A stretch of 64,000 nucleotides of DNA from positions 8,990,001 through 9,054,000 of the forward strand of contig OZ059896.1 of NCBI GenBank assembly GCA_964057225.1, in the 5' to 3' direction. Of this stretch, positions 12,700 to 24,600 are shown one piece after another (position 1 is the first letter of the stretch; each line of letters opens with the position of its first letter). The DNA comes from Auanema rhodensis. Lineage: Eukaryota; Nematoda; Chromadorea; Rhabditida; Rhabditidae. The translations under genes were made by a program, and so were the position numbers. Under the pieces are notes generated by a model, which worked only from the letters and a program-made list of their open reading frames with translations, ran no database searches and was not told the DNA's origin.

Positions 12700-15198
12700 T
12701 CATGCCTCTAACCGTCTAGGACCCTCTATCTAATCACATGATCCATTGTTCACGAAACCGACTTCTTTGGGTCTAAATGTGTATATATCATCCCATTACT
12801 TGGCTTCTCAACTGCTTACTCCTCCCCCTTGCTTTCCTTTTTATCCACCAACTTTATCGTAGCCAGGGACCATTATCAATAAAACTCAGATGTTTCATGT
12901 GTGGGGACCGACAAAAATATATTTTTAGGATTCCGAGTCATATGTATGGTTTACAAAATGTATTTTGTAGTTTGTTACAGTAGTTTAGAGTATAAACAAA
13001 ATATGTTAGATACAATTGGTATTTGACATCCTGTAATAGTTATCTATCCTCTTATATGGTTAACTTCTCATATTCTTCGGTTAAATTCTTCAAAATCTAA
13101 CTTAGAGTGCCGTAATATTGATGTAACTTGATGGTTGTTTTGAATGGAAAAATAATGTTTGACGTTTGGTACGTTTGACAACTCAAGCTATATCTTGTGT
13201 ATCACGTATTTCGATACTTCTATAACTACTTCAATTTATCTATTGTCCAGATATAGAAAGCATCTATGACTCTTCTCTTCATAAGGAAAAGAAATCATAC
13301 CGTAATAGCTCCCCGAGGTATTTCTTTCTCTCCTTTGCACGAGGCTTTACACCAACAAACATATCCATAAATCAGAGTAGCGCATCTGGCTCTAATAACG
13401 ATGTACAATTAACATGAACCAACTAGCAACTTGTCCATGCTCAGGGGACTATGAAAGACCTTCCGTTTTACATCTTCAAAGGAAAAAAGACCGACCAAAG
13501 TTATGTCGAAGAAGAACACTTGAGCTGGATTGGATGATGTCCGCGTGAGTTTGGGTGGGGACGAACACACAGATCGAAAAAAGTAACTGAAGATCCTTTT
13601 TTGAAGATTTTAAATCAACGTTCAATGAACAGCATCGAAAAACGTATCTCATCGACTATGGATCCAGCTTCAGTATACTGTTGATAATCTCTGATGTTTC
13701 AAACTTGAAATCTCTATTACGTAGAATACAAACGTTTCGTGCAAAACACTGAGGTTGACTGCAACATGTGAAAAACATCCGAAATGTATTGTCAAGTTGC
13801 AAATACCAAAAAGTGGATGGAAAGATGAATGAAGTTGAGGAAAGATGTGTCGAAACTGAGGAATGGATGAGCCCACGCAAATGAATTGCAAAGCTCGCAC
13901 TGCAGCCATCAACTTGCTCTGTTTGAAGTACATGGATAACTTGAGACAACCTTGACGTGGCTCTGATTGATACTTGGTCCAACCCCGTGGGACGCACCAG
14001 ACCCACCAGAACCAATTCAACACACGCCACTCACACTTACACCGATACGATGGAGAGTAGCAGCTTGAACCGATGCCAGCTTAGAAAACAATATTCCCTG
14101 TCAGGCAAGCAGGCAGCACGGATATTCCGCTGAGACAGAAAAATACTCAAAAGCTGAACTACGGTAGCTCAAATTTGATTTTGTCAAACACGAGTTATCG
14201 TTGCTTTCGTTTGGAAGTTCCTCAAACTGCCGTCTAAGTTATTCATAGTAGGCGTCGTTGACAAGTCAGAAACTTGTAGAACGTTGCGAATAAAAAGTTT
14301 GATATTGCATATCCATACACACTTGATTTGCAATATTTGAAGAATAACTTAAAATAAAATATTTGAATTATGATATAGAAGGATAGGTACATTCATATAT
14401 GAATATGAAATCATTTCAAGAACTAAAATATTCTTGTAGTCAATTCTAATGAACTGTCTGAATTATTAATTGAAAACATTAAACAGAAAGGCCAATACCT
14501 TAAACTGTTTACTTCCATCCTTTGTAGTAAAGGGTAACCATAAATCAGTGCTTAATGTCATTTGTAAGGAGACCACCACAACGATCCTAATTTCTCTCAT
14601 TAATGTCGCTTCCAATAAACTATATGGCTAGAGGCTTGCGTGTGTTCTAAGGATGTACATAGAAATCTTACACAAGCTTTCCTTTTTCGGTAACATGAAT
14701 GTCAGTAAATCAGAGATTCTTATGTCGGCTTCCGTTTAGTCTCGATATCCGGATTGAAATCTAACAGAAGAATAGAAAAGGATTGTAGAGAATCACAAGT
14801 ATCAGTTTATGAAGCTTTTCGTGACCCGCAGTGTCGGAGTTGAACAGACAGAAGGCAGGATGTCTAACGACCATTGAGCGGGAAGTAGATAAGGGACAAA
14901 CGAGCTTATTTCATGGTATGGAGACTGCCTATGCAGCAATAAGCTGAAAAGGAGAACTCGTATAACATCAACTCTCACAGAGTCAATTAGCGCTTCTTTC
15001 GCCGGCGTTTCCTCCGTATACGGTGCATTGCGTGTTTTATACCGGAAGCTTCACTTCTTCAGCCTCTGCTTAATTTTCAACAAACCATATAAAAGAAATT
15101 TAATTCACCGCAATATTGCGAAATGTAGGGGCTAGACATGGCAAAACAATTTAAAAATAAAATACAATCTTAGAGTAAAGCAAAAACACTGTATATTC
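12700..15198. other. Intergenic region with overlapping open frames
   Basis: The base composition is more balanced than elsewhere. Two overlapping minus-strand frames stay open between 13656 and 14030 (124 and 117 codons). Neither has convincing acceptor and donor sites, so the stretch may be an old mobile-element remnant or chance. A partial copy of the AAGCTGAACTAC motif seen at 4114 recurs near 14153. Nothing else is supported. Confidence 0.4.
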
Positions 15199-17886
15199 TT
15201 AACGTAAGCGAGATCTTTTTTGATTAGGTGCACCAGATGGAGGATCAAGAATATCTGAACGAACACGCTGCCTCTCCGGATTTGTCATACTGTGAGATAC
15301 AGTCACTTTACTTATTTCTTGTTCGAGATCAAGTATAAATCGTCTACTTGGACGTTCCTGAATTTAAAAATATTAAAATAAATAGTTAGTTATTACATAC
15401 AGTATGGCTCATTAGGAAGAGCAATTCTTTCCGAACCAATTCACGCTGAAGTTGATAATCGTTCGCATCAGTCTGGTAGAAACATACATTTTTGTTATTT
15501 TCATTGAAAATCTTACTACAAGAAAGCCTCCAGCTGCTACGACAGCATGTACAGCAACTCGAAGAACTCTTAAATTAATTCCACTGGAGTACACAAGGTA
15601 CCGAAGAAGAATATTGAGGTATTCTTCTGCTTTCTCAGACCTAATCTTATCCTAAAAATTTAACATCTTCTCATGTATATATAGCAAACATCTACCCCTC
15701 TTCGACTTTCCAACAGTTTTAACCACTCGGTGGTATGACTCCACATACCTGCTCCTATCATATTGAATAGTAATTCGGGAACATCACAGAGAAAAGGAAA
15801 GTTTATGAAATCGTTCGATTTCAAAACTAATGAAATTAATTGTTGAACGCATAAACTAAATGTAAATGGTAACTATGACATATAGAATAACACCTCACGG
15901 GCTGGACATTCTGGATGATTTCACTAAGGATAAAAAAGGTCTTCGGCGACAATCTGCATTGAAATATGTGTATATTCGCTGCATCCAATGTTCATTGCTC
16001 ATTATATACTTTACACAATTCTAAAAGAAAAAATAGTTTTGACCAATTCTGAGAAAATAGAATACCTCGGCACCATTAGCACATGCTTTATCAAAAATAG
16101 AACAAATATCTCCCTTGAAGCCAGAGTCAAGTATAGCTTCAATCTTCAAAATGCAAAAATCATATAATCAAATGTTTAAAAAACGCACATATTGTGGATA
16201 ATCATAGTCAAACGTGGCTTGACAGAATGATCTAACCATTCTGTCAATTTTTTTGTTAGCGTGCTTCATTGCAATCATAAGTGCATCGAAACGTCCTACA
16301 ATATTTATAATAATATCATGAAAGTGAAGTTCCACCACACACCACTTTCACTATATCGCGCAATACTTGTTGAACCAATCTCTATTAAATCCGTCCAAGG
16401 CAACTTTAAATCGTTGAACTTGGTGTGGACACTATTTATTATAGCTTCTTCTATTAAATCTGTGATATCGTGGTTGATATAAAACAAAAATATTTAAATA
16501 GTATTACCTGTTACACATTTAATTCTTGACATTTGCATCAAAAAATTGGGAGCATTTTGCTCATATTTTATAAGTAAATCAACTAATCGTTTGAACGTTT
16601 CCGGCGATCCTTAATCATTTTATAATATAATGAAACACAAAAAATGAGTAAACCTTGTACTAATGTATAACCTAAAGGACAAACTTGAGCATAAATATTG
16701 GAAGGGTAGAACCAAGCTTGAACCATAGCCTTAAAAATAATTATCAAAAAATTAACAAGTTGTCTTATAACCCTAAGATGTTTATCACGTCGAGCACCTT
16801 CCAAAAGACGTTCCACTATCTGAATAAAAAACCATCGAGTTATCATTCAAGCACTCAAAATAAATGAAAACCTCCATATAGTTTCTACCATTTCGACATG
16901 AAACTCTTCCACAATTTTCAAGTCCATCACATTCTAACTGATGTATATGGGAAGAAATAGCCAAATGCAAAGCGCAATCGTTACCACTTAGAAAACTTTT
17001 GTAACAAATACATTTTGTCTAAAAAAAATTTTTAAAATAGAAGCAGCTTGATTAATCTGTACCTTGTCAGGAAGAGGAAGACCACTTTGGGAACAATTAG
17101 ATATATGCCTGAAAAACTCTTCTACATCTCCATTATATACTGCAGCAACAATTGGATTCTTTGTATTATGAATAATACTTTGATCGAACACTGCTTGAGT
17201 TTTCTGATCATCAGGTAAATACTTATAGCACGACTCTCTCTTAAAACGTCTTGTCAAAATGTTTTATAAGTGTAGAAGAAAAGTTAATCTTAAAATTATT
17301 TTGAAAATAACCTTGTTGTGCGTTTCAGATCGACTTCTCCTTTCCATCTGATACTCTGCGTTTGCAATTTTCATCGCACTATGAATCAAAGTATTTGGTT
17401 CAATTGGGATCGTTTCATTTTTCTCTATAAAAAATTAAATAGCCTAACTACTGAACCAAACTAAGAACTTAACAAGCTTTCCCTCTTCTCAAGCATAACG
17501 TGTTGAAATTCATCATCGCTTATGTCGGACAAGGTCATTGTTTTCATAACATAAGATATTAAGTCTAAGTCTTTTTCCCTACTATCTCCTCTGTCATCGT
17601 TCTACAACAGTTTATCAATCAAGAACAATGTACAACATACTTCATGTACTGAATGGGATGGTCCTGGTAGAGTCTGTTCTTCTTCCTCAATGTCGCTAAA
17701 CTCTTCCACTTTGATTGCTTTTTGATATTCTTCACGTCTTCTGTAGAATATTTCAAAAATAATTATTTACATCTGTTCTATATCATACATATCCTCATCC
17801 CTTATTTGTTTATATCTCTCGTAAGTTTGAGCTAGAACATAATCCATATATTTCGGGACCGTAATGTCCACATTACATTCAGTCAT
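15199..17886 (-). CDS. Ankyrin-like intracellular protein, about 700 residues, unrecognised
   Basis: The start ATG is at 17886-17884, six bases after a CTCAG that looks like a trans-splice or 5' UTR acceptor. About 15 exons follow, separated by introns of roughly 30-50 nt, and all joins keep one frame to TAA at 15199. The first exons are 17886-17771, 17740-17641, 17601-17469, 17424-17312, 17239-17063 and 17018-16872. The N-terminal ~150 residues are charged, with acidic EEFSDIEEEEQ. Next come helices resembling ankyrin units (NPIVAAVYNGDVEEFFRHIS, then DCALHLAISSHIHQLE, then RFDALMIAMKHANKKI) with cysteine-rich loops. The C-terminal part is leucine-rich helical (EEYLNILLRYLVYSSGINL) and the protein ends in a basic tail NQKRSRLR. 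There is no signal peptide or membrane helix, so it is probably cytosolic or nuclear. It lies about 770 nt downstream of the catenin gene on the same strand. An IkappaB/BCL3-like relative is possible but unproven. Confidence 0.75.
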
Positions 17887-17895
17887 TTTAACCTG
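17887..17895 (-). promoter_or_regulatory. Probable (trans-)splice acceptor before the start codon
   Basis: On the minus strand the sequence reads CTCAG, then GTTAAA, then ATG, leaving a leader of six bases. Such very short leaders are usual at spliced-leader addition sites in nematodes. It could equally be the acceptor of an ordinary 5' UTR intron. Confidence 0.4.
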
Positions 17896-18659
17896 AGGTA
17901 TATTTATAACTTAAATTATAAAGAAATAGTCCAAATTCAAAGAACGATACAACATTGTTAGTTGTGCAATGTGTTAGCAAACGAATCTTCAAATTGTATC
18001 AATATTCTAATTTACGCTTTCTTCGAATTCAAATTGGCAACAGTAGTGGGTGGATATTAATATTAAAATATCACGACATGCACTATTAGATGAAAACATG
18101 AACAGACTTTCAAAAAATAAAACGAATTTACGTACAGCTTGACGCTTCACACTACCAATTATCGTTGTTAAGATTTAAACCTTATTATTTCAGTATTTGC
18201 ATAATACTTGTAAACATAATGTAATATCTATATTATTCTCTCGTTTTACAGTAAAATCTTTGAGATAACAATGGTAGAAAGCTATTACATAGTTGAGTGA
18301 ATAAGAATCTACTATTCGTGAATTTAAAGACCTGAATCAATGAAGAATATAAGTGAATGAAAGTATTAGGAAATAAATAGCTTAGTAAGCATGAAAATGT
18401 TTGTATATACAATAAACGCTAGGATAAACATGCAGAACAATAAAAGCATATACAATTGTACTAATTACCGGTTGTAAAGTCAAAATAGGATTAAAACTTA
18501 ACATATATCATATGAAAACGATAATATATCAGAATATAAAATGCTATTAAAATTTTGTTATACAATAAAGCAATAATATAAAAGATGTCATGCATAAACC
18601 GTTATGATTGGTAATCTTGACTATACATGATTTTAAGACATGGTGTTATTGTTATATTT
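17896..18659. other. Spacer between catenin stop and the ankyrin-like gene
   Basis: AT-rich sequence of about 760 nt holding the 3' end of the catenin transcript and the promoter or intercistronic region of the downstream gene. I see no ORF worth reporting and no clear AATAAA signal on the minus strand. Confidence 0.5.
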
Positions 18660-21600
18660 TCAGACCCAGCTATCATCAACTGTAGTTGCAACATTTCCTT
18701 TTCTAACCGAAGCGTAAAGAGGCTCACTTCTTTGACCAGATCTTTCCAAATGGTTTTGATAATGATCATGACGCTGGGGCGGTAAAGAGCGTCCCTATAA
18801 GCCATAAATTAATTACATAAAAACAATAAAAGTATACCTGGCTTGTTTCATTAACAGCTCCGTAACCTCCACTACTAGTTGTATCATCTAACAGAGCAGG
18901 CCTTTCTTTTCCTTGACTTGAGATGGGACGGGCTAGAGTTGCTGAGTCACCTCTGAAACGAAAGAGTGTCATAATTATTTAAATTTCATTAACCAACCTT
19001 CGCGCAGGTCCAGCATAAAAATCAGCTTCCTTCAAACCACTTCTCTTGAAGCCGTCATGAAGCTCCTTATGCTGCCACATAATGTAGAGTACTTGGCTTG
19101 CATATCGGCAAATTCGTTGAGAATAAGTAGGATAGTTTCTAGCAAGATGTCGTAGTTTTAAAGTTCCTAGATACTGTTTATTAGCGAAATACTAAACCAA
19201 GTCGAATACCTTTGAGTTCGTGTAAATTCTTGGTATATTCAGCACTATCTTTCACAATTTCAAACAAAATTCCGAGAATAGCACCTATCGTTTGATCGCT
19301 TATTTGAGGCCTGGGCTTTCCAGGCTCCGGAAGCTTGTTTACAAGATCTCTAAGTGCATATTTTCCTGAAACATAAAATAATTTCAACAATTCTGAACAA
19401 TTTTCCAAACCTATTAATTCTCGGTTACGAGAGTCCAGAGCTAGATTACGCATAGCTGTAGCAACTGCGCATACAACATAATCTTCTTTCAGGCGAATAA
19501 GTTCAACTAGGACGGGTAATCCTTTTTCAACGCGAACAGTACTTCGAACATTCACACTGGGGGGGAACTGGCAAGCGGCTAAATTCTGAAGCGCTCCAGC
19601 AGATGCCTAAATAAATAAGATAAAATTGTTTTTCTTTTAAATTTCACCTCAAGAGTATCCCATGTAGAAGCTTCTTGCAGAATTTTCAAATATAACCTAA
19701 TAACGTGGGGATCCCATATAAGAGCAGGTCCCTGAAATGAAAAATTGAATAAATTCAAACAAATAAAATGAAAAAAACAAATTTTCAACTTCATTTTATA
19801 AAATATTACGTGTTTTTATTTACGTGAAATATACACGTTCACGTGTGCATATAAAAGACCGAAAAATAAAAAAATAGGTTCATTCGTAATTATGTCGATT
19901 CCGAAGAACCCACCGGCGAAAGAAGACACATGGGCATTTCAACCTATTGGTTCCCCATTTCCACCTAACCCTGTGAAGGTGCGTTAATATTTCAAAAATA
20001 AAATACATCTTCTTATACAGTGTCTCGGCCAACAAAACATGTATGTTGCTTTGTGGTACAAGCATGGTAAGCCAATTCATGGACGAGCATGGAACAATGG
20101 TGGAGTTGTTGAGTGTTCTTTTCCTTACAATAATAAGGAGTTGAAAACTAAAGAACAACTTGAAGGACAGATTCAGGTAAATAATAAATTGTGAAAGACA
20201 AGAATATACTTTGAATATTATAGATCTTGCAATACGAAGGTGATCACAACACTCAAGGATTTTGGTATGAGTGGGTATTATACAAAAACCGATTCGAAAA
20301 GGAAGGAAGAGCAGTTGTACGATGCGGAGATTCCATACCTATTTTATGGAAAGATAGACCAGAAGTAAAAACATTTTTAAAGTAATTCAAATATTTCTGA
20401 TTATGATAGGGTGCTGTTCTTGGATATGTTGACAACAAAACGGAAATTGCTCGGTTCTCAGTAAATGGAAGCATTCTTCAAAAAATGGGAGGAGAATTGA
20501 ATGATATGTTCATCATTATGAGAAATTTCGTTGGAGGTCCATTGTTCTGCGAGTGCGCAAAATGTCCTAAGCCTGAAGCTAAGCCAGGTCCACCACCACC
20601 AAGGTAAGAATAACTATACAATTGTACTATTCGTTAAACGAACTTATTTCAGAACTATGCTTGATGAATGGATGGATATTCGTGTTGGAGACCCATGGCC
20701 AACTAAACCACTCGTCAAAGCTCTTGATAAAAAGATTGATACAGTGCCCGGGGAAAATGGAGATCAACATGTTGCTCTTTGGTATATGGCTGGAGAACCA
20801 GTAATGGGAAGAGTGTGGAACGAAAATGGAAAAGTTGCTGCTTGCTTTGGCTGGTTTAACAAAGAATACCGTCAAAATATCGGTTCAATCCAAGTTCTCG
20901 TACAACTCTCAGACATTGTCAGAGGATATGACTATGGATGGATTCCATTTAAAGAAGTATGCTCTATTCACATATATTATTTGTAACTTGATTGCTTTAA
21001 GGCTGCCAAATTCGCCGATAAGGTCTGGATTCCAGTTCATGTTAACCACAGCAAAGGAGATATATCTCCTGGAGTTATTAATATGAATGGAAAACAAATT
21101 CTTGGAAAATGCGATGTTAGAAACGAGAAAGCTTCTGTTGGAATTGGTGGAGCTGAACAATGCCTTGTAGGCACACAAGTATCACAAAATGTCGTAGTAT
21201 TATGTAGAAAACCAAAGCCAGGATACAAATTCGATTAAAGATAAAATAAACTTACTGATACTGGCTCATGCGTTATAACTTTCTTCTTTTTGTCCTTCTT
21301 CTTGGGCTTCGGACTATTTGGTGCGGATTTGCTGCCTTTTTGCACATGATAATGGGCGGAGGCCGGATCATAATTAGGGTCTTCTACTTCTTGTATTCTA
21401 TAATACTTTTTTATAAAAAAAAATTAACTGAATATAAATAACCTGTAGCTCAAATTTCTCATTATGCAAACCACGTTTTCAACGGCAGGAGAATCAGCTT
21501 GTCCTCTTTCAATAGCAATTGTTAGAAAATGAACAAGACCTTCAATAAGATTTGGAGCACTTCTCAATTGCTTTCTTGCATCCGAACTAGCAGCAGAAAT

Positions 21601-24600
21601 ATTTCTAAAAATTTTATTTTTACTTAAAATCTCAAAGAAACTATATAAATACCTTAGTACACCCGTAGCATTTTTGAAGAGAGAACTTCCATAATGTTTT
21701 AAAGGATCTCCACTTGGTCCATTAACAAGTCCATTCGGCTGGAAACCTGCTCCCGGAACAATCACCTGAACTCAATCTATATTCTATATTATTATTAATA
21801 TAATACTTGTTGAACAAGAACATCAGTCGCTGCTTCTAAAATGGCAGGCTTTAACATGTCTGACGATGATAAATTCCATAGTGCAGCTGTGCATTCCTCT
21901 TTGACTGAAGCATCATGGGTAGTTTGTAATAATGCTGCGAGTAGACGAACTCCATCAGCATCAAGAACGGCTAACTGAAAAAAATTGTTTATTACAAAAT
22001 TATATATAAAACCAGTTTTACCTTGTTTTTATCATTTTCTTTTCCAAAACAAAGATTTTTAATACATGCACATGCATTCTTCTGAACAGCGGTCATTTCA
22101 TGTTTCAACAAATTTATTAATTTAGGAATGCCACCAAATTCTCTGAAACAAAGTTTATGTTTATGCTGGCGTTAAAAGAATCTACCTAGTATCATCTTTA
22201 ACTAAATTATCAGAATAAGTCAAGTGCTGAAGATAGCCACTAGCATTAAGTTGTTTATGACTATCAGGACTGTCCAAATAGTCTATAACTTCTTTTAAGG
22301 AAGGATCGCGCCATTGCACTGAAATCAGAGAAACAATTAGCTCTACTATACATATACAAAAACATACAACTTCCACCATTATGGGGGTGTCGATTAAGAG
22401 GTGGTGGTGAATCATCTCTTTCCGGAAGAGGTGGAGATTCTCTTATCATCTCTTCTTGTAACAACCTGACCGCACCAAATCTCTCTGCTTCCACAAATTT
22501 AGCATCACCTTCAGAATAATTATATATATATTAATAGCATAATAATAAAAAACAAACCTGGTGACGGTTTAATAGTTATAGGGTTCGATGGTTCTGAAGG
22601 ATCAGAACATCCAACAACATTGTATGCAATAACTCGGAATTGATAATCATGGCCAACAATTAAATCGCCAACTAAAAATTAATAAATAAAAAAGAAGAAC
22701 AAACAAAAACTACCTGTCATCTTGCATGCATGAACGGGCTGGTCATTCACTTTATACCAACCAACATCTTGTTGAAAATCTCGAAATTCTACATCATATC
22801 CCTAAAGTTTAAATATACATATATACGTATTGATCTGAATCGTCGACAAACCAGAACTGGAAGACTACTATGCGCAGGAAGCCAACAAATTGTAATGCGG
22901 TCACCATCGATCTCGTAATATTCTGGAGCTTGTGGACGATCAGGAATTCCCTTCACACCAGATGCTGAAAAAACACGTTTTTCTAACTCAAAATGGATAA
23001 GCATACATTTCCACAATGGTCGGAGAGCAATCACATCTGATACTTCCGAGGGTTCAGAAACAGAATTACCACTGACACTGATCACCCGAAATTCGTAAGT
23101 TGAACCAGGTCGCAGACCTTCAACTAAAAAAACAACATATATGAGAATATAATAAGTAAATTCATTTGAATAACCTTGAATACAGTTCTGTGTAATAGGT
23201 TGTGAATTGGCGGTATACCAACTTGGATCTCCAACTTCGCGGAACTCTACGATGTAACTAGCATCAGCTGTTGATTCTGCCCACTCTAATTTAACCCAAT
23301 CCATATCAGCTTGATCTAACTTAAATATAAAACATATAGATTCTACTTATATTAAAATCTCACCTGAGGTTGGCCTGGAGGCCTCAAATCCGAAGCTGCT
23401 GAACGCGCTGAATTACGCCTTTGAGGAGCTGCGGGTTTTATATGAGTTGCTCCGGAAGATCTGAAGACCACAACTGATTATCATTAACTAAACCAAACAA
23501 CTTACTTGCTAGGAGTGCTGAGACCATCGGCGCTTTTTCCTCTGATACGAAATTCATAAACTCCATTTGGTCTCAAATTTTCAACTAAAAAAAATAATAC
23601 AGTATTATAAAGCATATTCGTAATTACAAGTGAATACGGTTTCTTTAGTAAGAACATCATTTGCGATCATCCAATCAGCAGTGCCAAATGCTCGGTACTC
23701 CACCTATACGATTGTTATTATTGAATAACTAATAATAAATAGCTTACCTGATATCCGGCAATAGGTGATGAGTCAGAGGTAGTAACCGGAGCAGCCCACT
23801 GGATAGTCGCTCGGTGGCCGTCCACAGATATCACACTAGGTTTCCCGGGGGGAGGTGGAACACCAGAAAAAAAAAAGTTTAAATTTAATTTGTTGTGAAA
23901 CCTACTTCCAACTGGCACATGTCCGTATTCCATCGGAACTTTGACAGGTAGAGATGCGGCTGATGGAGGTCCGAATCCGTCTCGGCTAGCAGCTGATACT
24001 CGAAATTGAATTTCTCCACGAGTCTCCAGATTTGTTACTTAAAAAAGATAATATAATTCAATTAATCAATGACAATTAAAGATGGAACTTCGAAAATTGG
24101 TAAGAGAATCAAGTATTGATTACTGATGTTTGTGTGGGCGTATGTGGCGCGCAACGAATCTCGATATGTCTCATCAAATCAAAACATATTTTTGTTTTGT
24201 ATTAATTAGTCTAAAGCAGTCCCCTCAAAAGTATAAACTCTATATACTTGTTTTAGCTCAAAAGGGCTTCTAAGCTTCATTGAACAAGGACAAATTTATG
24301 GTTAAAGATAGCTGAAGATAGCCTCCCAGTGGACCAAGTAGAAAGTGAGCAGAGATATGAGGCAGACAAATAGGGAACCATATTCAGAACGAAAAGACAT
24401 TTATCACAGCTACTATTTAGTCACCAAGGGGTTTTAATGTTGGAATGTACTCAAACAGAAAGAACTATGTGAAGATATGCATTATATACATAGTTATATA
24501 TATATATATAAATACGAGTTGAAACTAAAGCAGAATAGCAAAATTGAAATGAGTGCAATTGCGATGAACAGGATAAGATTTCCAACGGAAAAAAAACTGA

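Noticed and set aside
13656-14030. Two overlapping minus-strand ORFs of 124 and 117 codons
   Set aside because: Both frames are open at once, no convincing splice sites or homology are seen, and they do not connect in phase to the 12.6-kb exon.
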